From the NCBI GenBank assembly GCA_020634975.1, contig JACKAQ010000003.1:348798-412797 (forward strand): DNA of 64,000 bases. The letters are read 5' to 3'. Made by a program: the position numbers and the translations under genes. The notes under the pieces are model-generated. The model ran no database searches. It had not been told where the DNA came from and was given only the letters and a program-made list of their open reading frames with translations. This document shows positions 54,001 to 63,376 of this stretch, piece by piece (the stretch's first letter is position 1; every line of letters starts with the position of its first letter). The DNA is from JACKAQ01 sp020634975 [NCBI: Calditrichia bacterium] (GTDB lineage: Bacteria; Calditrichota; Calditrichia; RBG-13-44-9).

Positions 54001-54549
54001 ATGGCAGAACCGTCCTCATCCGGCATGACCTGGCTGGTTTTTGTAGTGATGACTATTTTTTCGTGGGGCTTGTACGGCGTGTTTTTACACAGCGGGCAAA
54101 TTGGCATGGCGGATCCGGTGAACGGTCGTTATAAAGCTTTTTTGTTTGTGGGAATTGCCTATATGCTGACAGCGATCATCGGACCGATTTTGGTGATGCT
54201 TGCGAATGATGTCAGTTGGAGTTTTCCCGTAAAAGGCATGGGCTGGTCTTTACTGGCAGGGATTGTCGGGGCGATTGGCGCGTTTTGTGTACTGCTGGCG
54301 TTCGGCGCGAAAGGCACGCCGGCAGTGGTAATGTCGCTGGTATTTGCCGGCGCACCGATTGTCAATGCCATCGCAGCGATGATTTTACATCCCCCGGCAG
54401 GCGGGTTTTCCGGTTTGCGCTGGCAATTTATCCTCGGCATTTTGTTGGCTGCGTTTGGCGGCTATCTGGTTGTAAAATATAAACCTGGACCCGCTCCTGC
54501 GAAAGCTGCCGTTCATCAGCAACAAACGATGAACCGGAGCGGCAGCTGA
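54001..54549 (+). CDS. EamA-like small membrane transporter
   Basis: A half-length member (182 residues) of the drug/metabolite transporter superfamily with about five hydrophobic helices: WLVFVVMTIFSWGLYGVFLH, YKAFLFVGIAYMLTAIIGPI, GWSLLAGIVGAIGAFCVLLAFG, VVMSLVFAGAPIVNAIAAMI and FILGILLAAFGGYLVVKY. I use the ATG at 54001 because GGAG is 8 bp ahead; the ATG at 53989 abuts the previous stop. It may dimerise to form a full transporter. The stop overlaps the start of the next gene. Confidence 0.78.
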   Translation: MAEPSSSGMTWLVFVVMTIFSWGLYGVFLHSGQIGMADPVNGRYKAFLFVGIAYMLTAIIGPILVMLANDVSWSFPVKGMGWSLLAGIVGAIGAFCVLLAFGAKGTPAVVMSLVFAGAPIVNAIAAMILHPPAGGFSGLRWQFILGILLAAFGGYLVVKYKPGPAPAKAAVHQQQTMNRSGS

Positions 54550-55832
54550 TGTATCCGGATGCCAACTTGCACGAGCAACTGCGCTTTCGCCAACTCCGGG
54601 ATTTGCGGCAAATGCTCACGCTGGTGATGCGGGAAAACCGGTTTTACCAATCCAAATTCCGGGAAGCGGGTTGTTTATCGCTACCCGCAACCATCGAAGA
54701 TTTTCTCGAAAAATTTCCGTTCACCCGAAAAACGGAACTGGTGGCAGATCAAATTGCCCACCCGCCGTACGGCACCAACCTCACTTTTCCGATTAACAGC
54801 TACACCCGTTTTTGCCAAACCAGCGCCACTACCGGCGTTCCGCTGCGCTGGCTGGATACGCCCGAAAGCTGGGCGTGGATGCTCAATAGTTGGGACACCA
54901 TCTATCGCAATGCGGCGATTTCCGAAAAAGATGTGGTTTTCTGCGCCTTTTCGTTTGGCCCGTTTTTGGGATTTTGGACAGCGTTTGAAGCAGCTGCCCG
55001 AATGGGCTGCCTGACCATTCCCGGCGGCGGCATGAGCAGTCTGGCGCGATTGCAAACCATTCTCGCGAATAACGTTACTGTGCTGTGCTGCACACCGACC
55101 TATGCCATCCGGCTTGGCGAAATTGCGGCAGCAAACACCATCAATCTGGCAGAAAGTGCGGTTCGATGTATTGTCGTTGCCGGTGAACCGGGCGGCAGCA
55201 TTCCGGCGGTATATCAACGGATCGAAACGGTGTGGCCCGGCGCGCGGGTCATCGACCATCACGGGATGACAGAAATCGGTCCGGTGAGTTACGAAGACCC
55301 GGACATGCGCGGAAATTTGCGAATTATCGGCAGCGGTTTTATTTCCGAAATCATCGAAGTTGATGGGGAAAAGGCGGTCCCGTCCGGTGAAACCGGTGAG
55401 CTGGTGCTCACTAATTTGGGCAGGTGGGGCTCACCACTCATCCGCTATCGCACCGGCGATCTGGTTCGCCAATTGATGATCGAGGACGACAAAAACCCGG
55501 ATACCTGCCTTTCCGGCGGCATTTTGGGGCGGGTGGATGATATGGTGACTATTCGCGGCGTCAATATTTATCCCGGCGCAGTGGAAGAAGTGATGCGAAC
55601 ATTCGACGAAATTAATGAATACCGGGTTAACATTCGTCCGGTGCGCAGCATGGAAGAATTGCAGGTTGAGGTGGAAATCGATCCGTCCGTTGCCGATGCC
55701 GGAAAAATATGTTCGGAGATTGCCGCGGCGCTGCGGGCAGCGTTTGCGCTGCGCATCCCGGTTGAGCGCGTCGAAACGGGCAGTCTGCCGCGATTCGAAA
55801 TGAAAGCACGGCGCTGGGTGCGCCATTCATAA
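54549..55832 (+). CDS. PaaK-like adenylate-forming ligase
   Basis: A 427-residue enzyme of the phenylacetate-CoA ligase branch of AMP-forming ligases. FRQLRDLRQMLTLVMRENRFYQSKF is the usual start, TRFCQTSATTGVPLRWLDTP the ATP-binding Ser/Thr motif, VIDHHGMTEIGPVSYED the adenine region, ELVLTNLGRWGSPLIRYRTGDL the AMP-binding Asp-x-Arg part, and GRVDDMVTIRGVNIYPGAVE the hinge. The acid substrate is unknown. The start overlaps the previous stop as TGATG, so it is co-translated with the small transporter. Confidence 0.9.
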   Translation: MYPDANLHEQLRFRQLRDLRQMLTLVMRENRFYQSKFREAGCLSLPATIEDFLEKFPFTRKTELVADQIAHPPYGTNLTFPINSYTRFCQTSATTGVPLRWLDTPESWAWMLNSWDTIYRNAAISEKDVVFCAFSFGPFLGFWTAFEAAARMGCLTIPGGGMSSLARLQTILANNVTVLCCTPTYAIRLGEIAAANTINLAESAVRCIVVAGEPGGSIPAVYQRIETVWPGARVIDHHGMTEIGPVSYEDPDMRGNLRIIGSGFISEIIEVDGEKAVPSGETGELVLTNLGRWGSPLIRYRTGDLVRQLMIEDDKNPDTCLSGGILGRVDDMVTIRGVNIYPGAVEEVMRTFDEINEYRVNIRPVRSMEELQVEVEIDPSVADAGKICSEIAAALRAAFALRIPVERVETGSLPRFEMKARRWVRHS

Positions 55833-55861
55833 AAAAGGGCGCTTAAATTAATAAACGCCCC
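55831..55861 (-). terminator. terminator of the helicase gene
   Basis: GGGCG at 55837-55841 pairs with CGCCC at 55856-55860, with possible extension into the AT-rich loop. On the minus strand the hairpin is followed by TTTTTT. It lies 30 bp after the helicase stop. Confidence 0.6.
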
Positions 55862-55889
55862 ACTCATACATACCCATTTTATTTTGATT

Positions 55890-58800
55890 TCAGGCACTTT
55901 CGCTGAGCGAAATTTTTGTGCTCGCCGATTTCACCGATCCGTTAAAATAAACCCCGTTCTGCGGCGAATTTTCTGCCAACACTTTCCATATTTTTTCCAG
56001 CGCTTTTTCCGGATTGTGGTAAAATTCGCTGCCATAAACCGGCACAAATTTCCAGCCGCAGCGTTCCAGCCGCTGTTTGCGGAGCACGTTTTTCGAAAAA
56101 TCTTCCGTTTTCCGAATGCTTTCGCCGAGACATTCGATGCCGATTCTTCCGCGCAACCCTTCGATCAGTAAATCGATCCGGTAACGATCAATTTCATAAC
56201 CCGCCATTACTTTTGCACCCTGCTCGACAAGCTTCAGATACACATCCAGCTCGAACCAGTTATCAAACGGTTCCGGTGGCGAAACGCGATCTCGCGAACT
56301 CACATTCGCCTGTTCCCACAGATAAGCTACGTCCATATTTTCCAATGAGATATGCTGATTTACCGGACGCATGCAATAGCTCAGCAGCTGGTTTCGTAAA
56401 CCGTTTTCGCTCAGGTTTTCCAGCATAACCGAATGGAAAAGGAACACCTGATCGCGAGCACGGCTGAACGCAACGTTGAATCGCCGCATATCTTTTTCAC
56501 TGGCGAGCGTTCCGATGCGCCGGTTTGGCGCGGCAACCATGCTCAAAAACATCACATCACGTTCGTCACCCTGAAACGCGTATGCGTCACCACAAACAAT
56601 GTTTCGCTGCTCCATTTCTGCAGCGCCGATGGTTTTCAGCAATAATTTTTCGATAAATCGTGCCTGCGCGGACCCCTGCAAACTGATCACACCCATCGAT
56701 TTGCCGCCGTAAGCGGTTTCTTCGCAGCAGCGTTGAATTTGTTTAACCAGCATCTCCGCTTCCGCGACATTCACCAAACCGCCGCCAATCGGCTGGGCTT
56801 CGCCGTTTCCGACAAATCGTCGCACAATTACCGGCGACAACCGGGAACTGCCGTATTGGCGAAGTGGAACCAGCGGCTCATTTTGATAACACAGTTGGTT
56901 GGAAAACCCGATAATTTCCGGCATACTGCGAAAATGTTCGCGCAAACGAATCGGGTTTCCGTAACGGATTTTTGCGAGATCGAAAAAGCTGTTTTCCACA
57001 CCGATGGCATCGTTGAAGGGAATTTCCTGAAGATATTTTTCGCGCAATTTTTCCACATCTGCGCGATTTACGCCGATAAATTCCGGGCTGATCTGTTTGT
57101 CATCGCCCACAACGATAATCTGTTTTGCCAAATACGCCAGTAACAACGCTTCGGGACCGGATTGGCTGGCTTCGTCAACGATCACAACGTCAAACGCTTC
57201 TTTTGCGGCGTTCATTGTTTCGGCAACCCGGTAAATGGGCATCACCCAGGCGGGAATGGCATTCCGGCAATTTTCCAGGTGCTCGCGGGCTTTCCGGCGA
57301 TCGCTATGGGCATATTTTCCGGTGCCTTTGCCAACCCGTCGCATCGCTGCGCCCCAGGCTTCCAGGCTTTGGCGCTCATTTTCAGACATCCGTCTGAATG
57401 TGTGCTGCCAGGCTTTGGCTGCCGCCAACGTTGCCGTCAATTTGCGGATGTTTTTCTGATTACTTTCCAAATCTTTTTTGAGCTGCTTTTCCGCTTCAGA
57501 AACCTGTTGGGCGTTCATCCAGTTCATCATCAATGCCCAATTTCTGGCTTCTTCGAAATTTTCCAGCCGGGAATCCCAAATCGAATTGTGGGGATTTTCC
57601 ATCAGCATTTCCACCAACAGCGGCGCATGTTTTTCAAGTTCATGTGTAATGTTGTTGCGATTTTCCAGCCGGTTGCGCAATTGCCAGACGTTTTTCAACG
57701 TTTGCAAGGTCGATTCATATCGATTTTCATCGCGATTTTCGACATGCGTGAGCAGTTCTTTCAAAATCGGGTGGGTATTGTTTTCCATGATTTTCTGTCC
57801 GAGCAACCGCTGCAATTCTTCAAACGGCGCACGGGCAGTTTTATGCGCTTCTTCCAGATCCACAATTCCCAAAATGGTGTGTAATTCGCGCAATTGCTCG
57901 AGCCGTTCGGCTTCCCGTTCGTTAAGTTCTGGCGTGGCTGCGAGCATCGCTTTTAGCGCGATGGACGTTTGGTGCAACTCCAGCACACGTTTCAGCGGAT
58001 CGAGATAATGTTTATATTCGGCAAGCTGCAAATCCAACGGTGCTTTATTCGGCGTTTCGGTATAAATGGACCAAATACCGGATAGCCGCTCAAATTGATC
58101 GGCAACATCGATATATTCTACCAATGTTTCCAATTGCGGTTTATCGTCGCAGGGCACGCCGTTTACAAATACATCTTTTGTCAAATACAGCGCATCTTTC
58201 ACCTGCCTGGGCAGAAAAATGCCAAACCGCAGCGAACCGGCATTGCTCAAATGGGCCAACAAATTCAGGGCGTGTTCTTTCACAACCCGCAAATCTTTTC
58301 CGCCGATGCCTGTAATTTTTACTTCCGTTACCCGGTCGATGCTTTGTTTGATCATTTTTAGATGCTGAAGGGATTTTCGCAGCAATATTTCCCAAACGGA
58401 TTGCCGCCCGTCCATCACTTCCTGCGCAGCTTTGCGCACCCACGGATAGGAATGATAATCCAGCGCGTTCAGCGTATCCAGCAATTGATCCAGCAAAGCG
58501 ATAACCGCCTGACGCTGCTCCTGTGGAATTTTCATATACAATTCGCGTTTGGATTCTTTACCCAATCGCCGCAAATCTACTTTCACATTTTCCAGTCGTG
58601 ATTGCGCTGTTTCCTCTGCAGTTTTGCAATCAAAAAAATCGACCGGTGATAACAATTTTTCGGGATCGATTAAATTTAATTTTAAAACAACTTCCTGACT
58701 GGGCAGCAACTGACGCAAATCCTTAAGATAGCCCAACAATTTTTCATTATTCAAGACAGGGTTGGCAGTGTTGGAAATCGCATCTTTCAACCAGCCGTAC

Positions 58801-60407
58801 TGTTCTTTTTCGCGCTGCAACCGCGCTGCGATGTTTGATAGCGTCCCGCTATAATTGCCGATTCCCGGATTTACCGGTTCAGTTTCTGCCGTGCGAATGC
58901 GTTGAAATTCAGCTAAAATGGCATTTTCATGCATTTTCGATTGAACGAGTTTCTCTGTTAATCGCTGAATCTCAACTTCATTTTTGGCAGGTTCCCAATA
59001 GTGATGGCGGCTGGTGATGCCGTTCACGGAGCTTTCCAGCGCGCTGAGTGCCCGTTCATCATCGCCAAGCGCAACCACACACAGCGAGGCAATTTCCTGC
59101 GGCAACATTTTTCGCAACACCTTTAACGCTCTCGCGGTATGCGAGGTTACCAAAACACGTTTGCCTTCGGCAAGATAATGAGCAATTAAATTGGCGATGG
59201 TATGCGATTTTCCGGTACCGGGAGGTCCCTGCACAACAACCCCGCGCTGACCGCGAATTTTGTGCAAAATTTCAACTTGTTCGTCATTTGCAGGAAGAGG
59301 GAAATAAATGTCATCCGGTTGTCGATGTCCGCCATTTGCCGCTGCCAGTTGATTGTTTTCAACCGAAACCAACGACGCAACTGCCGGTGGAATTTCGCCG
59401 GTGCGGCGAATGCGCGAGACAATTTCCGCGAAAGCGCGCAACAACATTTGATCTGTTCGTTTGCGAAGAATAATCGCCGGTGCAAAGAAAATACGCGGGC
59501 GTTGCGATGCCTGCGTATCCGGCGAGAGCGCATCCACATACTCCCCGGCCGGCTCCACCCGGTTCATCCAGTCCATCAACGCTTTCTTGATAATGGTGCG
59601 TTCATCCGCATTTTCCGGAAACACCTGCAATTCAGCTTGCAACAGCGCAGCCGTTTCGGGATCAACTTGTTGTGATAAATCCAGCATTTCCTGCTCCAGG
59701 CTAAATTCCAGCCCTTCCGCAGATGGCGAAATACGGATCAGCGATTTGTCAGCGTCAAACACCACATTAACGGGAACGGTAAACAGATGTCGCTGGATCG
59801 TTTCGCCGTCCGCATTCTTCCAAAGCAGACAGCCAAAACCCATCACGACTTCGTACGCCTCACCAAATTTTTCCTGACGCTGGTACAGCGAAAAAAAATC
59901 GCTGAACAATTTTTGTGACGGTTGCGACATTTTGGCCTTCTTTTGCCATGGCCACCACTCATCAGCGATGTAACTTTCCCATAACGGCAGCACTTCGCTG
60001 CGAACATCTTTTATCTCATATTTTTGGGTATTTTTCGAATCATCACCATGCGAGATTTGAATACTCTCCAATAATTCCGGAAATTGACGCTCAAAATCGG
60101 ATAAATGGTCCGGATTCAACCATTTTTCCAATAAAAACGGCGGTTTTGGCGCATTTTGAATTTCCGGTTTACTGATTTCCAGCCAATATTCACTATTTTG
60201 CAAATTCAGCCGGCTGTTCACAAAAACTGATTGAACATGGGATTCGCGAGGTAAGTTGTTTAGCCAAAATACCTTTTCATATTGATTCACATGTTTTACA
60301 GGCTTCAATTGCAGTTGAATAAGCTCCTGTAAAAATGTATATAATTTTATTGCGCGATCCGCTAATTCTTGCGGCTTCTTGGTTTGATGATCGGTATGTA
60401 CACTCAC
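55890..60407 (-). CDS. large SF1 helicase with C-terminal Vsr/MTES_1575-type nuclease domain
   Basis: About 1,505 residues if translation starts at the GTG 60407 (AAGGAG 10 bp upstream); an ATG at 60446 would add 13. The N-terminal 390 residues have no known domain. Walker A is QGPPGTGKSHTIANLIAHYL (about residue 397), the Walker B/motif II is VVIVDEASQSGPEALLLAYL (about 1077), and VVGDDKQISPEF, ENSFFDLAKIRYGNPIRLRE, GDAYAFQGDERDVMFLSMV and FNVAFSRARDQV are the later Upf1-like SF1 motifs. A long insert rich in helices (about 520-1050) lies between. The end (YEIDRYRIDLLIEGLRGRIG, then IECLGESIRKTEDF and LERCGWKFVPVYG) resembles the DUF559/Vsr nuclease fold. Such fusions are frequent in phage-defence loci (inference here). 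It has no defence neighbours. Confidence 0.88.
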   Translation of the reverse strand: MSVHTDHQTKKPQELADRAIKLYTFLQELIQLQLKPVKHVNQYEKVFWLNNLPRESHVQSVFVNSRLNLQNSEYWLEISKPEIQNAPKPPFLLEKWLNPDHLSDFERQFPELLESIQISHGDDSKNTQKYEIKDVRSEVLPLWESYIADEWWPWQKKAKMSQPSQKLFSDFFSLYQRQEKFGEAYEVVMGFGCLLWKNADGETIQRHLFTVPVNVVFDADKSLIRISPSAEGLEFSLEQEMLDLSQQVDPETAALLQAELQVFPENADERTIIKKALMDWMNRVEPAGEYVDALSPDTQASQRPRIFFAPAIILRKRTDQMLLRAFAEIVSRIRRTGEIPPAVASLVSVENNQLAAANGGHRQPDDIYFPLPANDEQVEILHKIRGQRGVVVQGPPGTGKSHTIANLIAHYLAEGKRVLVTSHTARALKVLRKMLPQEIASLCVVALGDDERALSALESSVNGITSRHHYWEPAKNEVEIQRLTEKLVQSKMHENAILAEFQRIRTAETEPVNPGIGNYSGTLSNIAARLQREKEQYGWLKDAISNTANPVLNNEKLLGYLKDLRQLLPSQEVVLKLNLIDPEKLLSPVDFFDCKTAEETAQSRLENVKVDLRRLGKESKRELYMKIPQEQRQAVIALLDQLLDTLNALDYHSYPWVRKAAQEVMDGRQSVWEILLRKSLQHLKMIKQSIDRVTEVKITGIGGKDLRVVKEHALNLLAHLSNAGSLRFGIFLPRQVKDALYLTKDVFVNGVPCDDKPQLETLVEYIDVADQFERLSGIWSIYTETPNKAPLDLQLAEYKHYLDPLKRVLELHQTSIALKAMLAATPELNEREAERLEQLRELHTILGIVDLEEAHKTARAPFEELQRLLGQKIMENNTHPILKELLTHVENRDENRYESTLQTLKNVWQLRNRLENRNNITHELEKHAPLLVEMLMENPHNSIWDSRLENFEEARNWALMMNWMNAQQVSEAEKQLKKDLESNQKNIRKLTATLAAAKAWQHTFRRMSENERQSLEAWGAAMRRVGKGTGKYAHSDRRKAREHLENCRNAIPAWVMPIYRVAETMNAAKEAFDVVIVDEASQSGPEALLLAYLAKQIIVVGDDKQISPEFIGVNRADVEKLREKYLQEIPFNDAIGVENSFFDLAKIRYGNPIRLREHFRSMPEIIGFSNQLCYQNEPLVPLRQYGSSRLSPVIVRRFVGNGEAQPIGGGLVNVAEAEMLVKQIQRCCEETAYGGKSMGVISLQGSAQARFIEKLLLKTIGAAEMEQRNIVCGDAYAFQGDERDVMFLSMVAAPNRRIGTLASEKDMRRFNVAFSRARDQVFLFHSVMLENLSENGLRNQLLSYCMRPVNQHISLENMDVAYLWEQANVSSRDRVSPPEPFDNWFELDVYLKLVEQGAKVMAGYEIDRYRIDLLIEGLRGRIGIECLGESIRKTEDFSKNVLRKQRLERCGWKFVPVYGSEFYHNPEKALEKIWKVLAENSPQNGVYFNGSVKSASTKISLSESA

Positions 60408-60632
60408 GATAATTGCTCTCCTTGTCCTTCCAGAACAAATCTCCATTTCCGGGCGGCCGGTAAAAAAGGCATAATTCGGCCATTTTTAATACCCAATAAT
60501 TAAAGATATTCACAAAGTTTTTGTTTCTGTGAATGTCACAAAATCATCTTTTTTAATTTGGAATATTCAAAAAGGCGCATTTTTAACTGATTTGGGAAGA
60601 ATTTTTGACAACAGTAGCGGGCAAAAAATTAC

Positions 60633-61535
60633 TTAATGTTGTAATCGCGGGGAACGGGTTACGTTGACAATACTAAATAACAACAGCACCACACCAGTCC
60701 ACTGAACCCAACTGAGCACATTTCCGCGCAACGCATATTCCAGAATAATGGCGGTTAGCGGAAACGCCAGTTCGCAGATGGTGGCAACGGAGGCGGTAAT
60801 TCTTTTTAATCCATAGTAGTATAAAAAAATAGCGGGGCCGCCGGTTGTGAGCGCAATCAGTAAAAAAACGGCTTGTTGGGTTGGCTGGATATCTGAAATT
60901 TGGGTGATATATCCGGCGCCGATGGCAATAACGGACATCACGAGAGCGGTGAGCGCAAAACGCAAATACGTTGCAGAAACAAAGCTGATATTGTGCAGCG
61001 CACGTTTGCTGAAAACAGTTGAAGCGGCAAATCCGAAAACAGCCAGCATGGCAAAAATCACAGCCTCCAGCGTTTTATCACCGGTAGCTAAATTGGGCAA
61101 ATGGGTACCGAAGGTCATAACATACGCGCCGAGCATCGCTAAAAATGCCCAAACCAGAAACGATTTCGGGGGTTTTTCCTTCAATAAAACGGCGGCGAGA
61201 AAAATGGCAACGACCGGTTGCAACTTTTGGATCAACACCACAATGGATAAATTTACAAAATTTACGTTAAACAATGCGCGGGTAATTGCCATTGTTCCGA
61301 TGGCGCCGCCGAACACCGCAACAGCCAAAAACGCCAGCCAGTCCCGGCTTTTCAACGCTAAAATTTCTTTGCGGCGTTGCCAAAAAATGGGCGACAGCAA
61401 CAGCGCAATTAACGCGCTTTCCACAAAAACGACCAGCGGAACGGGCAAACTGTATAGCGAAGGACGCAGTGCGATACCGTCAATTCCCCAAAGTGCTGCA
61501 GCAATTATCACAAAAATCGGCGCGAAACGTTCCAC
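60633..61535 (-). CDS. EamA/DMT family transporter
   Basis: A 300-residue membrane protein with ten helices in two EamA repeats (FVIIAAALWGIDGIALRPSL, RALFNVNFVNLSIVVLIQKLQPVVAIFLAAVLL, and ATICELAFPLTAIILEYALRG near the end). The start is GTG at 61535 with AGGAG upstream, and the upstream gene stops just before it. Substrate unknown. Confidence 0.87.
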   Translation of the reverse strand: MERFAPIFVIIAAALWGIDGIALRPSLYSLPVPLVVFVESALIALLLSPIFWQRRKEILALKSRDWLAFLAVAVFGGAIGTMAITRALFNVNFVNLSIVVLIQKLQPVVAIFLAAVLLKEKPPKSFLVWAFLAMLGAYVMTFGTHLPNLATGDKTLEAVIFAMLAVFGFAASTVFSKRALHNISFVSATYLRFALTALVMSVIAIGAGYITQISDIQPTQQAVFLLIALTTGGPAIFLYYYGLKRITASVATICELAFPLTAIILEYALRGNVLSWVQWTGVVLLLFSIVNVTRSPRLQH

Positions 61536-61543
61536 TCGGTCGC

Positions 61544-62374
61544 TTACTCCTGAGATTCCGGATATTCATTATTGAGGCAAACTTCGCATCCGACCGGTTG
61601 ATTGTGTTCATCCGTCACTAATAATTTGTCGGATTTTCCGTTTCGGATAAAAAAATCGTCCAATTGCAAATCAGCTATTTCGCCAAAAATATGTTTGTTG
61701 TAGCGATCCAACACATTTTTGAATGATTCGATGGCAGCGTTGGAAATCGGGAAATCCAGATTCCGGCAGCGCATCAGGGTTGAATGGGTTAACATGGTGT
61801 GAAATTGTGTTTCGGGACGCAAACATAAATTGTGCTCCGAATTATACAGCTGATCGGCGATTTCGCCCCGGATAACCTGCAACAGCGGCAGCGTCGGATA
61901 TACCCGAACGCCAACCGACAGTCCTTTATTCGCATGAATGTGAGCAAAAAGTCCCATCAAATAAATGCGGGTTTCCGGCATCCGCATCAGCCAGCGACGG
62001 GTGACCGGGCGGGCAAATACGACGTATTCCTGCAAATCCTTTTCAGTTTGCCGGATATAATCCGCGATGGAGCGAACGGTTATGTGTGCAGCCGAAAAAT
62101 TGATTTGAAAAGCGGCGTCGGGATAAAATTGTTGGATACTGTGGCTCAATTCCTGCAACGCATTTTGCAAACCCTGCACCATTTTGGGGAATTTTGTTAA
62201 CTCAAGTTTGAAAACCAGCGATGTAAAATGCGCGACTTCCAATCGCTGCAACACATCCATATTAAATGAAAATTGCGGATTACACATTTGCCGGAAGGCT
62301 TCCAAATGGCGGGCTTGCTGGAAATCATCGCTCAAAATTTTGATGTGATCGTAAAAACGGCACAACCGCACCAA
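61544..62374 (-). CDS. hypothetical protein of about 280-297 residues
   Basis: A soluble protein with no signal peptide, helical in its first half (RHLEAFRQMCNPQFSFNMDV, LQNALQELSHSIQQFYPDAA) and with ARPVTRRWLMRMPETRIYLM and GEIADLQLDDFFIRNGKSDKLLVTD later. I do not recognise a family. The first usable initiator in the visible frame is TTG at 62374, but coding-like sequence in the same frame (EIATYRITGKKEQAQIHEQ) extends up to a CTG at 62434, with AAAGGA just ahead, so the true start may be there. It lies between yqaA-like and eamA genes on the same strand. Confidence 0.6.
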   Translation of the reverse strand: MVRLCRFYDHIKILSDDFQQARHLEAFRQMCNPQFSFNMDVLQRLEVAHFTSLVFKLELTKFPKMVQGLQNALQELSHSIQQFYPDAAFQINFSAAHITVRSIADYIRQTEKDLQEYVVFARPVTRRWLMRMPETRIYLMGLFAHIHANKGLSVGVRVYPTLPLLQVIRGEIADQLYNSEHNLCLRPETQFHTMLTHSTLMRCRNLDFPISNAAIESFKNVLDRYNKHIFGEIADLQLDDFFIRNGKSDKLLVTDEHNQPVGCEVCLNNEYPESQE

Positions 62375-62452
62375 TTGCTCATGAATTTGAGCCTGTTCTT
62401 TCTTCCCGGTGATGCGATACGTTGCGATTTCCAGTTTCCTTTCGTGCTTAAA

Positions 62453-62887
62453 TTAATGCGCCAATGCCCAGTGCCATCCCCACCCGAGGATCGCGTAACG
62501 TGCTAATTTTCCTATAGTTACTAATGGAATAAATTGCGATGCCGGCAAATGGAACAGCCCTGCAGCAACTGTCAGCGGATCTCCGATTATGGGCAGCCAA
62601 CTAAACAACAGTGAAAAAACGCCATACCGTTGGTAAAAATTTCCGGCTTTTTCGACAGTAGCATCCGACATTCGCAACACTTTTTTGAGCAACCATTGGC
62701 TGCCACTTTTGCCGATCCAAAAATTGACCAGCGCGCCCAAAACATTGCCTGCTGTTGCGATCACAACCAAAATCAGCACATCTTCGCCTTCAGAAACCAG
62801 CCAGAGCAATGCCGCCTCAGATGTTCCCGGCAGCAAAGTTGCTGATAAAAATGCAGAAAAAAACAACCCAACAACGCCGATTTCCAT
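62453..62887 (-). CDS. YqaA/DedA-family membrane protein
   Basis: A 144-residue inner-membrane protein of the SNARE-associated (VTT/DedA) superfamily, YqaA branch. The start MEIGVVGLFFSAFLSATLLPGTSEAALLWL matches the family. GNVLGALVNFWIGKSG, FSWLPIIGDPLTVAAGLF and a C-terminal TIGKLARYAILGW follow. I use the ATG at 62887; a TTG at 62917 is in frame. These proteins are membrane-homeostasis or lipid-scramblase-like proteins. Confidence 0.88.
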   Translation of the reverse strand: MEIGVVGLFFSAFLSATLLPGTSEAALLWLVSEGEDVLILVVIATAGNVLGALVNFWIGKSGSQWLLKKVLRMSDATVEKAGNFYQRYGVFSLLFSWLPIIGDPLTVAAGLFHLPASQFIPLVTIGKLARYAILGWGWHWALAH

Positions 62888-63013
62888 TTGGCAAAATTGT
62901 CCTGTCGAGATTTGCAACCCGGCCTCAATTTATTGACCGGGTTGCAAATATAGTTACAAATGTACCATTTTAGTACATTTTTTTGCACTTATAGGATAGA
63001 AAAAGCGGGGAAG

Positions 63014-63376
63014 TTATTTCGAACGATTGGGTTTGTAGTTTGGATCGTGCTGATCCAGCAACACCGGATTTCCGTCCGGGTCTGTCAAAACGGTGTACGC
63101 CGGACCGGTTGAAGTTTCGTCGGCTTCAACAATTAATTTGATGCCTTTACCCTTCAACTCCTGCTGAATATTACGGACATCCGACGGGTTAAACGTTAGC
63201 GTATTTTTATCGAACATCCCCTCAAATAACCCAATAATTGCAGTTCCGTTCTGCATGATCAGCCATTTTTCCGCTTCGTGATCATCGATAGCTTCAAAAC
63301 CGAGCGCTTCGTAAAATTTACGCGATGCTTTAATATCTTTTACCGCTAAACTGACCGAAAAATTACCTAATTCCAT
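63014..63376 (-). CDS. VOC (glyoxalase/bleomycin-resistance) superfamily protein
   Basis: A 120-residue single-domain VOC protein: FSVSLAVKDIKASRKFYEAL is the first beta-alpha-beta unit, and PAYTVLTDPDGNPVLLDQHDP the end of the second, where the metal ligands usually sit. The substrate is unknown. Its start overlaps the stop of the polysaccharide deacetylase gene by 14 bp, so the two are translated from one message. Confidence 0.88.
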   Translation of the reverse strand: MELGNFSVSLAVKDIKASRKFYEALGFEAIDDHEAEKWLIMQNGTAIIGLFEGMFDKNTLTFNPSDVRNIQQELKGKGIKLIVEADETSTGPAYTVLTDPDGNPVLLDQHDPNYKPNRSK

